From JAJZOM01 sp046703545 (GTDB lineage Archaea; Thermoplasmatota; Thermoplasmata; Thermoplasmatales; Thermoplasmataceae), in contig JBJKSX010000013.1 of assembly GCA_046703545.1 (NCBI GenBank), forward strand, positions 49,463 to 113,462: DNA of 64,000 nucleotides. Direction: 5' to 3'. The translations under genes were made by a program, and so were the position numbers. Below the pieces are notes generated by a model, which was not told where the DNA came from, made no database searches, and saw only the letters and a list, made by a program, of their open reading frames with translations. Positions within the stretch are counted from its first letter, which is position 1. Every line of letters begins with the position of its first letter. Positions 26,078 through 35,326 of the stretch are shown in pieces.

Positions 26078-27835
26078 TCAGTACAGAGTGACTGAAAGTA
26101 TGAGCGCAACCATGAATGCAAGGATCATGTAGACCATGTACCAGGAAATGGAGCTGTTCATGACCTTGAGTGTCACGATTTTGCACATGCCCCTGTAACC
26201 TTTCCCAATATCGTTCATAATCAACCAGAAAATATCAATGGCGGTTGTCGAGTGGCCTCCTGCGCTGTTTCTGGTCCTCAGCACCCTCCGGAGCATGAGC
26301 CTTATGTTGTTTGAATAGCCGTATGATGTGTAGTAATCCACGGGTACGGAACCACCGTTCCATACCGGTACTGTCCTCTGAGCCTTGGGTTTTCCAAACA
26401 ACAAAAATGCAAGTGCTGAGAAGGCCGCAATGATGGCTATTATGTAATCCGGCGAAACGAGCCCAAACATGTTTGGCCCAAAGGCAGAAGTCACCATGAA
26501 TCCGTTGAAGATCAGTATTCCCGGAATTCCAGATTTGAAGGCAGGGGGTATTATGAGGATGGATGCCGCAAACAGGATTATGATGAGAATGCCGGTTGCG
26601 GAGACGATTTCCTGCCCATGATCCCTTTTCCTGGAGACTTTGTGGCTGAATATGTTTCCAAACGCAAGTATCTTCATCATTGAGCCTGTTGACATGCCTT
26701 CGCCAAGGGCAAGGACGGACCCTATCAAAATAGCAGTCATTCCTGCGGGGCCGCCAAAGTATGCCTGCATGAAGAAGGATTCCAGCAGCATCCAGGTTGC
26801 AAGCCCCCCTATTGTGGGAAAGAGCCCGGACAGCGACATTGTTGTGAGAATGGTTCCAACCCTCTGGGAATAGGTTGTGGGCGATTTGTCCTCGCCGAAG
26901 AATTCACCGGCGAAGTTGCCTATTGACATGAAGAGTCCCGTCTTGGAAACGGAATGGGAGAGGCTGAAGATCAGGATTGTGTACAGAATGAACTGATGCA
27001 GTGTAGAAGTTGAAGCTATGAGAAGAAGTCCCAGGGCAGAAAGTATTGCAGCATTGTTTTCTATTGTGCTGAAGCCTGCAAGCATCTTCATGTTTTCAGA
27101 TATATAGGCATATATGGAGGCAAAGAGGATGGAAATTGCCCCTATTCCCAGGAAGAAGAATCCCAGGTAGTAGACATGGCTGTTTGCCATCACCAGCCTG
27201 GTTATGAGGAAGACCCCCATCAGGGTCATCGAGGCACTGAGCACAGCTGAGGCATTGGCTGGGGCGTTGCCATGCGCGATAGGAAGCCACTCACTTATCA
27301 TGAACGGAGTCATTCCCATTTTTATAAGTGCACCGATGGAGATCAGGAACACAGGCACCAGTGGAAGCTCACTGGAAAAGTTCAGCGTGCCAGTGAGATA
27401 GAAAGCATAAACAAACCCGCTGATCAAGAGGATTGTGCTGAACTCGCTGAACACCATGAAAGTGAATGCAGGCCCGTCATTCTTCCTGTTGAGTGCAACA
27501 AGCAAATACGCAGGAATGGACATTGCCTCCCATCCCACTATTATCTGGATATAGTTTGTTGAAAGCAGGATGAGTGCCATGCCCATGATCATGGCTGGGA
27601 GTGCTGCTGAAAGCCATTTTCCATATTTCTCGCCATATTCCAGGGAATAGATTGAGACTATTATCCATACCAGGGAGGCTATCAATGAAAAGTAGGAGAG
27701 ATAGTTTCCTGGCCTGAACTGCACCGCCAGGAACAGGATTGAGGCAAGAAGTGTGCCAATGTACCCTCCTTTCCTCCAGAAGAATCCTGCAACCGCAGCA
27801 AGTCCAAAGGGGATTGCAGCCAGCAGAGCAAGCAT
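26078..27835 (-). CDS. HyfB/MbhH-type proton-translocating antiporter subunit
   Basis: 585 residues and about 15 membrane helices, related to NuoL/M/N and HyfB of group 4 hydrogenases. The key helix glutamate (VGWEAMSIPAYLLVAL) and the lysine in the ion channel (LIKMGMTPFMISEWLPIAHG) are both present, so ion translocation should be intact. Final gene of the six-gene minus-strand cluster; its first base is shared with the stop of the small-subunit gene. Expected to sit in the membrane arm of the complex. Confidence 0.9.
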   Translation of the reverse strand: MLALLAAIPFGLAAVAGFFWRKGGYIGTLLASILFLAVQFRPGNYLSYFSLIASLVWIIVSIYSLEYGEKYGKWLSAALPAMIMGMALILLSTNYIQIIVGWEAMSIPAYLLVALNRKNDGPAFTFMVFSEFSTILLISGFVYAFYLTGTLNFSSELPLVPVFLISIGALIKMGMTPFMISEWLPIAHGNAPANASAVLSASMTLMGVFLITRLVMANSHVYYLGFFFLGIGAISILFASIYAYISENMKMLAGFSTIENNAAILSALGLLLIASTSTLHQFILYTILIFSLSHSVSKTGLFMSIGNFAGEFFGEDKSPTTYSQRVGTILTTMSLSGLFPTIGGLATWMLLESFFMQAYFGGPAGMTAILIGSVLALGEGMSTGSMMKILAFGNIFSHKVSRKRDHGQEIVSATGILIIILFAASILIIPPAFKSGIPGILIFNGFMVTSAFGPNMFGLVSPDYIIAIIAAFSALAFLLFGKPKAQRTVPVWNGGSVPVDYYTSYGYSNNIRLMLRRVLRTRNSAGGHSTTAIDIFWLIMNDIGKGYRGMCKIVTLKVMNSSISWYMVYMILAFMVALILSVTLY

Positions 27836-28461
27836 CAGAACTCACCTCTCGCTTTTGCTATTGCCTCAAGTATGGTGTATGGTGAAGGTGGGCAGCCTGC
27901 GATTTCAACATCAATATCAGCTGGAACCTCCGGCCTTTTTCCAAGTATTCCCCCGGAAATTGCGCACGCTCCCAGTGCTATGACAAGCTTGGGTTCAGGC
28001 ATGGCCTCATAGGCATTCTTCAGGGCCTGAGACATCCCTTCTGTGTATACGCCCATGATCACAATTGCGTCAGCGTGCCTGGGGGTATTGGTCATGAATA
28101 TGTTGAGCCTGTTTGCATCGTACTGGGGGTCAAATATGGTTCCAAGCTCTATATTGCAGGCTCCGCATGTCCCGCTGTCCAGCTTGTACAGGTAAATGGA
28201 TTTCCTGAACAGCTTTTCAGTCTTTTTGATTTCGAAAATGGACTGTGTACCGGACGGCTGGAACGAGGGTTCACATCTCCTGCAGAATATGCACTTTCCA
28301 GCCTCCCACTTTCCATTGACTATTGCGTCTGTGGGACAATCCACCTCGCCCTCCCCCTTCATTTCAGATGGCCGAAGGGGAGGCTCAATTGGACCTTCAG
28401 CAGGGAACTTCTCGGTTTTTCTTCTCTTTCTCAGGCCTTCAAGGAACCAGAAATTGCTCAT
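27835..28461 (-). CDS. hydrogenase small-subunit/NuoB-like protein fused to ferredoxin-like segment
   Basis: 208 residues. The N-terminal third has a 4Fe-4S motif (CPTDAI then KCIFCRRCEP, four cysteines). The rest is the NuoB/HyfI fold with the proximal cluster ligands CGACNIE, LGACA and AGCPPSP, so both the N2-type and one ferredoxin-type cluster should be bound. It is the electron input/relay of the complex. The gene overlaps the large-subunit gene by 4 nt (ATGA). The fusion replaces the separate HyfH/HyfI or NuoI/NuoB pair of other complexes. Confidence 0.9.
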   Translation of the reverse strand: MSNFWFLEGLRKRRKTEKFPAEGPIEPPLRPSEMKGEGEVDCPTDAIVNGKWEAGKCIFCRRCEPSFQPSGTQSIFEIKKTEKLFRKSIYLYKLDSGTCGACNIELGTIFDPQYDANRLNIFMTNTPRHADAIVIMGVYTEGMSQALKNAYEAMPEPKLVIALGACAISGGILGKRPEVPADIDVEIAGCPPSPYTILEAIAKARGEF

Positions 28462-29630
28462 TCCAGGTCCACCTCCATTTCAGAGGCCCATACGCCGAAC
28501 CCTTCCCAGTTGGTGTTGAAATCCGGGAAGAGGTTCTCTTTCATGGACTGCTCAAATGCCTTTATGTTGAGATAGGAGGGGCTCACCATCCCTATGTCTT
28601 CTATTTTCCCTTCCTGCAATTTAACATAATAGAACAGATCCCCTGCAGGGCTTTCGATTCTTGCAGCGCCTTCCCCATCTTTTAAACCTGAATTAAAGTC
28701 ATTTCCGGAATATTCTATGTCAAGATTCTCCAGAATACTGCATGATTCAAGGATCTCCTGGCCCCTGACCATCAATCGGCCAAAACTGTCCTTCTCATCC
28801 CTCAATACGGGCCTGAAGCCCAGTCCTCTGTAATCCAGAGTGGGTGAATCGTATCTTGCATCATATTCCAACCCGGCTGCCCTGGCCACCGGCCCCACCA
28901 TTTCTTCGAGGTTGGTTATCCCGGTTGTCTGGAGCCTGTTCAGGAATATCTTGGATTCCTGGATATTGTCGAATATCCTGCCAAATTCCTTTGATATGCC
29001 GGCCACTTTTCTGGCAATGTTGGCAGGTTCAATCAAGACTCTGTTAACCTTAAGGGAGCCGAAGAAGAACCTGTGGCCAAATGCTTCGGATATTATTCGT
29101 GATGTCTTCTCCCTTAGGTATCCTATCTGGTTGACCGGTACGCCAAATCCTGCTGGTTCTGCCATCCTTTTCAGGACTTCAAGATGGCTTCTGATTCTCT
29201 CAAGTTCCAGTGCTGCTATTCTTGACTTCCTGACCATTGGGTCGGATTGGATTCCTGATGCGTCCTCAACAGCCTCCAGGAATGCAATGGTATTGCTTGC
29301 AGAATGGAATCCGTTGATCCTTTCCACCCTGAGAATCGCGTCGTCCACTGATAATCCGCGGATGGCTATTTTCCTACGCTTGTATGATGCATCGGCTTCC
29401 ACTGAAACAATGGTTTCACCCGGAGTGGTCAGTTTGAACCCGATGGATTCAATAAGGCCGCCAGTTGATGGGCCGTAATAGAAATCAAATTCTCCAGGAA
29501 CATGGTGTTTCTGAACCTTAACAGGTCCTTCTGAAGGGTCTGCAGGACTTATTGAACCCGAATACACGTTGTATTTCCCAAATTTTCCAACAAATCTGCC
29601 TTCCGGTTGCCCAAATTTATAATGCTGCAA
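28458..29630 (-). CDS. group 4 hydrogenase large-subunit homologue lacking NiFe ligands
   Basis: 390 residues of the HyfG/NuoD family. At the place of the N-terminal nickel-binding motif (canonical ERxCGxCS) the sequence reads ERINGFHS (residues 103-110), so both cysteines are lost (N106, H109). The C-terminus ends NWEGFGVWASEMEVDLE where hydrogenases have DPCxxC, so the other pair is absent too. No NuoC-like N-terminal domain and no C-terminal protease-processed tail. It therefore cannot hold the NiFe centre and is probably a complex-I-like or 'Ehr'-type catalytic-scaffold subunit. Overlaps the HyfF-like gene by 14 nt. Confidence 0.9.
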   Translation of the reverse strand: MQHYKFGQPEGRFVGKFGKYNVYSGSISPADPSEGPVKVQKHHVPGEFDFYYGPSTGGLIESIGFKLTTPGETIVSVEADASYKRRKIAIRGLSVDDAILRVERINGFHSASNTIAFLEAVEDASGIQSDPMVRKSRIAALELERIRSHLEVLKRMAEPAGFGVPVNQIGYLREKTSRIISEAFGHRFFFGSLKVNRVLIEPANIARKVAGISKEFGRIFDNIQESKIFLNRLQTTGITNLEEMVGPVARAAGLEYDARYDSPTLDYRGLGFRPVLRDEKDSFGRLMVRGQEILESCSILENLDIEYSGNDFNSGLKDGEGAARIESPAGDLFYYVKLQEGKIEDIGMVSPSYLNIKAFEQSMKENLFPDFNTNWEGFGVWASEMEVDLE

Positions 29631-30972
29631 GGAAAATCACCCCGTAAATTACCCCTATGGCAAGGGAAACTATTGCAGAAAAGAGGCCGATCGCTGACAT
29701 CAGCCTGTCTTCCCTGAAGTCTGGCTTTATGGCCTCTGTTTCGCCCCTGAACACCATCCTGGTTACGTTGTAGTTCACCGAGATAAAGGCAGCCATCACG
29801 AAGAATGCCACCAGGAAAAATGGAATGTAAAGATGCAGCAGCAGGAGTTCCATTAGTATGAAGAATTCTCCGAAGAAAGTGCCGAAAGGCGGAGTCCCTG
29901 TGACTGCAAATGATGATAGTATGAAAGCGCCGGATGATGTGGGCATTGTTTTCCACAGTCCGCCTATTTCACTTATTTTTCTGCTTCCTGTTCCCCTCAG
30001 AATAGACCCGGAGGAATAGAAAGCCCCGGCCTTTCCAAAACTGTGTGCCAGAAGGAGGACCAGTGCCCCGGCCAGGCCATAAATTCCGCCCGCAGCCATG
30101 CCGATCAGGGCAAGGTTCATGTTCTCCATCGTGGAATACGCAAACATTCTCTTGTACCTTGTCTGGTAACCAAGAAACAGCGATGCAGCTATTACAGATA
30201 TGACTCCCGCCCAGATGTAGAGGTCCCTCAGAGGGTCGATTTCGTATATCCTGTACAGGACATAAAGTGCGGTGGGGAGCAGGACCCCTGAAAACATGGC
30301 GCTGATGGGTGATGGCGCCTCACTGTGCGCATCCGGAAGCCAGGTGTGAACCGGAAATACGCCAACCTTTGTGCCAAAGCCAATGAGGGCAATGGCAGAT
30401 GCAACATTCAGTGTGAGGGAGGCGGTTATGCTCCTGGACAGTAGGGCAGAAATGTTCAGTGTCCCCAGTGAATAATAGATCAGTATGATGGAAATGAAAG
30501 CGAATGTCACGCCGGCTGACACTATGACAATATATCTCCAAGTGGCTTCCACAGAAATCTCATTCTTGTCGGCCATCAGCAGGAGTGCAGAGGATATTGT
30601 TGTGGCCTCTATTCCAACCCACATCAAGCCCAGGTTGTTGACTTCCAGCGAGAACAGCATCGTTACCGTGAACAGTGCCATAAGCAGATAAAAAAGCCCT
30701 TCCCCGATCCCAATGGTTGAATTTTCGAAGTACCTCTTTGAATACACAAGAGAAAGGGCATAGACTGATGTTACCATTATGAGAAAGATCCATGCAGTGT
30801 TGTCAATGTAGAAGAACCCTGAAATTGGCAAGGTGAAATGCAGGATGCCAACCAGGGCCACGTTCACCAGGGCCACCATGCCATCCAGATACTTGAGTCC
30901 GGTTCTTGATGCTGCGAAGGAAGCAAGCGGGAAAAGGATGATCAAAAGCGGAAGAAATGTGCCAGCAATCAT
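29617..30972 (-). CDS. HyfF/NuoM-like proton-translocating subunit
   Basis: 451 residues, about 14 membrane helices. The antiporter-like signatures are the glutamate in LMWVGIEATTISSALLL and the lysine in GFGTKVGVFPVHTWLPDAHSEAPSPISAMFSG. Compared with the HyfB-like protein it is shorter and closer to HyfF. The complex thus has two antiporter-like channels. Start overlaps the HyfE-like stop by 4 nt. Confidence 0.9.
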   Translation of the reverse strand: MIAGTFLPLLIILFPLASFAASRTGLKYLDGMVALVNVALVGILHFTLPISGFFYIDNTAWIFLIMVTSVYALSLVYSKRYFENSTIGIGEGLFYLLMALFTVTMLFSLEVNNLGLMWVGIEATTISSALLLMADKNEISVEATWRYIVIVSAGVTFAFISIILIYYSLGTLNISALLSRSITASLTLNVASAIALIGFGTKVGVFPVHTWLPDAHSEAPSPISAMFSGVLLPTALYVLYRIYEIDPLRDLYIWAGVISVIAASLFLGYQTRYKRMFAYSTMENMNLALIGMAAGGIYGLAGALVLLLAHSFGKAGAFYSSGSILRGTGSRKISEIGGLWKTMPTSSGAFILSSFAVTGTPPFGTFFGEFFILMELLLLHLYIPFFLVAFFVMAAFISVNYNVTRMVFRGETEAIKPDFREDRLMSAIGLFSAIVSLAIGVIYGVIFLAAL

Positions 30973-31616
30973 CCTTTCAACTCCTCCACAATCTCATGCT
31001 TGAATTTTTCAACGACCACCACTGAGGATATCACTACCAGGGCAAGGACGTCAAGAAATACGCTGGCTTCAATCAAAAGTGGGATCGGGAGGAGAAACAT
31101 CGCGAACAGCACGATTGCATTTTCCTCCTCCACATATCCCATAATCTGTGCGTAAGTGGTCCTTCTTGATGCTATGAGGAAAAGTCCCTGGAAAAAAAGC
31201 GCCAGCGGAAATACAAGAATGCCCTGGTTTCCCTGTATCGATTCTATCCTGATGCTTGAAAAGACCATCGCGTAAATTATAAAAACTGATGTGAGAACAA
31301 AAATCAGGCTTATGAGCAACAGAAATGCAACACTGACCTCTTTCTCATGCAGGTGGATCTGGTCACGCTTCAACCCCTTGAGAAGGAAATGTGTAACCAG
31401 GAACCCCCTCATGACAAGAACCAGGGCGGCAAGGATAATGAAATCATAATCGCCCGTGACCAGTGCCATAAGAATCGCCACAAGTGCAATCAGGAGGGAC
31501 TGTACAAACTGTCCCATGACCATTGGCCTGATGAATTCCATTCCCTGCATGTAAAAGGCAGAGATCAGAATGAGGCTTGATACGGGAACCAGCAGAATTT
31601 CTAGTGAAGTGATCAA
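30969..31616 (-). CDS. HyfE-like membrane subunit
   Basis: 215 residues with six or seven hydrophobic helices, beginning MITSLEILLVPVSSLILI and ending in a short charged tail (FKHEIVEELKG). Length and helix pattern match HyfE, the NuoK-related fusion subunit of group 4 hydrogenase complexes, and the gene is in the usual place between the HyfC- and HyfF-like genes. Overlaps both by 4 nt. Confidence 0.78.
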   Translation of the reverse strand: MITSLEILLVPVSSLILISAFYMQGMEFIRPMVMGQFVQSLLIALVAILMALVTGDYDFIILAALVLVMRGFLVTHFLLKGLKRDQIHLHEKEVSVAFLLLISLIFVLTSVFIIYAMVFSSIRIESIQGNQGILVFPLALFFQGLFLIASRRTTYAQIMGYVEEENAIVLFAMFLLPIPLLIEASVFLDVLALVVISSVVVVEKFKHEIVEELKG

Positions 31617-32569
31617 TGGAGCACCTCCGTGAAAATCAGGAACAGTATTGAGAAGGTGAAGGCGGTGGCAAGATAGTCCAGTATCCTGAAGACCCTCAGT
31701 CTGGCAAAAGTCGTTTCAACTATGAGGACCACAAGGATCAGAAACATCCATTTGGCAAACATTACCGGAATGTCCAGAAGGAACCATGGGTATGCCGCAG
31801 TGAGTCCCCAGGGGATCAGGAAAACATTCAAAAGGATAGAGCCAAGGAGAAATTGCTTGAAGTGGCCATTCCACTTGCTGATTGCCAGGAGTTTGCCACT
31901 GTATTCGAAATTTGTGGCCTCGTCTATCATTCCAAGTTCCATCAGGCCTGAACTTTCAACCGGGATCTTCCCTGTTTCATAGAGGAAAAGCATGAAGAAT
32001 GCCAGCGTTGAAAAGATATGCACGATGGAGAGGCTCTGAAGTGGATTTGCCGCCAAATAATTATTTGTCACATAGGGGTTGTTGGTCGCGGTTATCAGGG
32101 ACACCCCAAAGAAAACCGTGATTAGAGTGCCTACGCCGAGGAAGTGAAAGGAAAGCATCCTTGAAACACCGAGGGCGGAATAGTTGCTGTTGCTGCCCAT
32201 CGCAGCTGAGATTTTGACAAAGGCTGCAAGCATGAAAAGGATGGCCCCGCCGAGAAAATCGGTGGATGCAGTGAAATAAATGGGTTCCGGAATAAGGGAT
32301 GGTATGATTATTGAGATAAGGGAATAAATTCCAAATATGACGTAGGGCGCATACCAGAATATTACGCCTGAGCCCTCTGGTTTCAGTGTTTCCTTCTTCA
32401 AAAGCTTGAAAATATCATAATATGGCTGGAAGATACTCGGGCCCTTCTTTGATTCTATGGCACTTTTCAGTTTATGATATATTCCTGCAAAAAGAGGGGC
32501 GGACAGAATTCCAAATGAGTACTGAGCCAGCGTTTCCAACAGTGTGACGTATTCGATTATTACCACCAA
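31613..32569 (-). CDS. HyfC/HycD/NuoH-like membrane anchor subunit
   Basis: 318 residues, about eight helices, first gene of the cluster. The loop KKGPSIFQPYYDIFKLLKKE is the conserved HycD/NuoH segment that contacts the peripheral arm. It joins the membrane and electron-transfer arms. Start is TTG 32569 (GTG at 32566 possible); no SD is evident. A TATA-like box sits around 32660-32680 on this strand, giving a leader of about 80 nt that includes the hairpin at 32619-32638. Confidence 0.9.
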   Translation of the reverse strand: MVVIIEYVTLLETLAQYSFGILSAPLFAGIYHKLKSAIESKKGPSIFQPYYDIFKLLKKETLKPEGSGVIFWYAPYVIFGIYSLISIIIPSLIPEPIYFTASTDFLGGAILFMLAAFVKISAAMGSNSNYSALGVSRMLSFHFLGVGTLITVFFGVSLITATNNPYVTNNYLAANPLQSLSIVHIFSTLAFFMLFLYETGKIPVESSGLMELGMIDEATNFEYSGKLLAISKWNGHFKQFLLGSILLNVFLIPWGLTAAYPWFLLDIPVMFAKWMFLILVVLIVETTFARLRVFRILDYLATAFTFSILFLIFTEVLH

Positions 32570-32905
32570 GTTATGTTGTCAGGCGTCATTATCCGGGCAA
32601 CACCGGCTTTTTTGTCCATGTGGAAACGCCATTCCACACCTTTCGGTTGGTTCCGCCAATCCCATACGAATATTTATTATTTCCAGTGAGCGGGTGATAC
32701 AGCCTATTTATTTGCCATGTAAAAAGAAAACCACTCAGTCTGCCCGTCGTTCATCACCATATCAGACTAGGCTGAATTCATCACAGTGGCACATTGAGAT
32801 CATTAGGGACTATTTTGGTTTTTCATTTTCTCCGGATCCATTGTTATATTCACCTGATTATTGGCATTCAGCTAAATTAATATATACAGTATTTCATAAT
32901 ATACC
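32570..32905. other. divergent promoter region of the hydrogenase-like cluster and the surface protein
   Basis: No gene. It has a 7-bp perfect inverted repeat TGTGGAA-acgcca-TTCCACA at 32619-32638, near the probable start of the minus-strand complex transcript, a minus-strand TATA-like stretch around 32660-32680, and the plus-strand TATA at 32877-32886. Confidence 0.5.
32877..32886 (+). promoter_or_regulatory. TATA box of the surface-protein gene (leaderless)
   Basis: TTAATATATA centred 25 nt before the GTG at 32906, the position expected for a transcript that begins at the start codon. No SD precedes the GTG, which agrees with leaderless initiation. Confidence 0.6.
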
Positions 32906-34072
32906 GTGACTCTGGACAGGAGAAAAGTTCTGGCCACCATATTGACAGTGGTTCTCATAGTATCTGTCTTGACATATTATGAGTTAGGGCCCGCAAAAAA
33001 GCAAAGTGGCGGGGCTCCAAACAACCAGAATGTCAATCTTTCGCTGGGGCCCAGGCTTATTGTGAATGACACAGGATATTCAGGTTCAAACAGCACCGGC
33101 ACATCCATCACCACCATTCAGGTGTTTGCAGCAGTGCCTGACGCCTTCAATGTGACAGGAAAGAAGTACCTTGGCCTCAATTCTGTGAACATTTCCAATA
33201 ACAGCAGATACGTTGAGCTGCTCAATACAACCATTTCCGGGAACCTGTCCATGCAATTCCTCTCGGGGAATTTCAATTCCATTTCAAATCAGTGGAGATA
33301 CCTTCTTTCCAACAGCTTCATATCCTCCAGAACTTCCCTTACTGTCCTTGCCTACAAGACCGTATACAATGGGTCTGCCATTTCCGTGTATCCATACTAC
33401 AACAACATCCAGTACCAGCCGGAGAAAATAGAGGTGTTCAACACAACGCATGCAAATTCCACTGTTACGGGCCAATGGTTCAACGGCAGTGCAATAAACC
33501 CCTCATCCTATCACTCGGTGAGTTACGACAATCTGTCATTGAATGTCAGCATCGCTTTCCCCATCACTCCTTCCCAGACATTCCAGGCACAGTCCAGTGG
33601 CCAGTACTCATATGAAACCTATGCTGTGCCACAGTTTGTAAATTACACGGACCGAAAAGACATGCATTCTGATGTCGTCCTGCCGCTTATTGGCATGCAC
33701 CTTTCCACAGCTGTTTCCTCTGGTAACAGCCTTGTGAATTTCTACTCAGAATTCCCATCCCTCAATGACGGGTTGTATTTCAATTCCGCAAATGTGTTTG
33801 ACCCTGTATCAGGAGGAGTCAGCTCCACAGTGAGCACTGCACCTTCATTCATCAATATTGGAGGCAGTTCCACTGCCAACACATATGCACCACTTAATGT
33901 AACGCCAAGGTTCATCTCGGAAAATAACGGAATTTTGCCCACAGAGGCGCTAAACCTTACAACTGGAGTGTCTGGCATCACTGGGATTACCTACTCCTTT
34001 GTTCATTATGCGCAATTTACACAAATTTACCGTGAAAAAACGGGCAGTGAGTCTCCCTGTAAGAATTCTTGA
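32906..34072 (+). CDS. secreted surface protein, N-terminal part before a frameshift
   Basis: 388 codons from a leaderless GTG. An uncleaved signal-anchor (about residues 8-26, LATILTVVLIVSVLTYYELG) is followed by a Ser/Thr/Asn-rich beta region with many NxS/T sequons, so it is an exported, probably glycosylated protein of the cell surface. Around 34035-34040 a run of six A shifts the frame and the reading runs out at TGA (34070-34072). The sequence continues in the next frame (33999-34682) with the same composition; removing one A joins them into 591 residues. No family recognised. Confidence 0.75.
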   Translation: MTLDRRKVLATILTVVLIVSVLTYYELGPAKKQSGGAPNNQNVNLSLGPRLIVNDTGYSGSNSTGTSITTIQVFAAVPDAFNVTGKKYLGLNSVNISNNSRYVELLNTTISGNLSMQFLSGNFNSISNQWRYLLSNSFISSRTSLTVLAYKTVYNGSAISVYPYYNNIQYQPEKIEVFNTTHANSTVTGQWFNGSAINPSSYHSVSYDNLSLNVSIAFPITPSQTFQAQSSGQYSYETYAVPQFVNYTDRKDMHSDVVLPLIGMHLSTAVSSGNSLVNFYSEFPSLNDGLYFNSANVFDPVSGGVSSTVSTAPSFINIGGSSTANTYAPLNVTPRFISENNGILPTEALNLTTGVSGITGITYSFVHYAQFTQIYREKTGSESPCKNS

Positions 34073-34682
34073 TGGAAACGGAACCATAGCGCAGATCAGT
34101 TATATGGACAGCTCCAATGGGCCAGTGTTTGAGGCGTTCCATGTGCCACCAGTGGTGGATTCCCTGATCCACAGCCTGATGGAAGGGGGCAGCAACGGTT
34201 CTGTCCCCCTCAATGACTCGGGCCTGCTGTTCCTGTATTTTGGATCCACGTTGGAAAGCAACATTGCAGGATATTCCAGTGCATCAATCGTGCTGCAACA
34301 CCTTTCGGGAGGAGTTTCAACATTTTCGACCTCCCTTGGGCTGGGACTTGCTGTATCGGATATCCTTTCTGTTCTGAATTCGTCATCTCCCACCTTATCC
34401 GGAAACGCAACCATTTCAGATTCCGTGAACTTGATCAACGGAGCATTGGGCCTGCCTGCAGATTCTGTTGCAATGTTGTCCACCATTAGCTATGTCGCCG
34501 GATACTTTCCTGGCATTGCCTCCTATGAGTTTTCAAATGTTCCTGCAGGTTCCACGGGTTCATCATACAACATTCAGTTTTATGAGAGCCCGTATCCTGT
34601 CTCATTCACAGGCCCTGATGGAACAACTCACAGCTTCTATGCCCCCACAGATTACCTGAATGCAACGAGCATCCTCACTTAA
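33999..34682 (+). pseudogene. surface protein, C-terminal part after the frameshift
   Basis: Continuation of the previous frame in the +1 frame. It is open to 34682 with the same Ser/Thr/Asn-rich, NxS/T-studded composition (for example PLNDSGLLFLYFGSTLESN) and has no convincing start of its own. The junction is the A6 run at 34035-34040. With five As the two parts would form one gene. It may be a real frameshift mutation, a phase-variable tract, recoding, or a sequencing error. Confidence 0.65.
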
Positions 34683-34765
34683 GTGCTGCAATAAGATGGG
34701 ATAGATTCTCCTAACTTTCAAAAGAGCTATTAGAACATGATTTATGATCAGGACAGGGCGCCATA

Positions 34766-35197
34766 ATGGAGTATGAACTCACAAGGGAAGATCATGATCT
34801 GATAGAGAAGGCAGAGGATGCCATCAAGAAAGGATACAGGAAAGGCTGGCACAGTGTAGGGGCCGCACTGAGAACCACTGATGGGGAAGTGTTCACGGGA
34901 ATACACTTCGAAGCCACGGTGGGAAGGATAGGAATATGTGCTGAGCCCTTTGCCCTTGCTAACGCAGTGATGGCTGGCAAAGACAAATTTGACACCATAG
35001 TTGCTGTAATGCATCCAAAACCTGAGAGGGGAAAGACTGAATTTGAAGTTATTTCGCCCTGTGGAATGTGCCGTGAAATGGTTACCGATTATGACCCACA
35101 GACAAAAGTGATCATATATGCAGAAGAAGGGCTGAAGAAAGTGGACATGTCGGACCTCCTGCCTTACAAATTCAAGGACCCATCCTCAATCGGCTGA
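34766..35197 (+). CDS. cdd: cytidine deaminase family protein
   Basis: 143 residues with the deaminase zinc-site pattern: CAEPFALANA in place of the (H/C)AE motif and SPCGMCREM (PCxxC). SVGAALRTTDGEVFTGIHFE is the conserved first strand pair. The overall shape and length match tetrameric cytidine deaminases or the related blasticidin-S deaminases. Likely pyrimidine salvage; it is not in an operon with anything visible. Which nucleoside it uses cannot be told from sequence alone. Confidence 0.85.
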   Translation: MEYELTREDHDLIEKAEDAIKKGYRKGWHSVGAALRTTDGEVFTGIHFEATVGRIGICAEPFALANAVMAGKDKFDTIVAVMHPKPERGKTEFEVISPCGMCREMVTDYDPQTKVIIYAEEGLKKVDMSDLLPYKFKDPSSIG

Positions 35198-35247
35198 TTC
35201 AGATTGCGGTAAATTTTTATTGTCTCTGCACTCTCTTAATTCCCAAT

Positions 35248-35320
35248 GGGGCTGTGGGGTAGCTTGGTATCCTACGGGCTTTGGGAGCCTGAGACTCCGG
35301 TCCAAATCCGGGCAGCCCCA
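35248..35320 (+). tRNA. tRNA-Pro (anticodon UGG)
   Basis: 73-nt cloverleaf without CCA and without intron. Acceptor GGGGCTG pairs with CAGCCCC, discriminator A at 35320. Anticodon stem CGGGC/GCCTG encloses TTTGGGA, giving anticodon TGG for proline codon CCA. D arm has GGGT and the GG of the loop; T stem TCCGG/CCGGG. The T loop reads TCCAAAT, so position 55 is C instead of the near-universal U. An AATTTTTATTG element about 35 nt upstream may be its TATA box. Confidence 0.92.
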
Positions 35321-35326
35321 TCTGTT

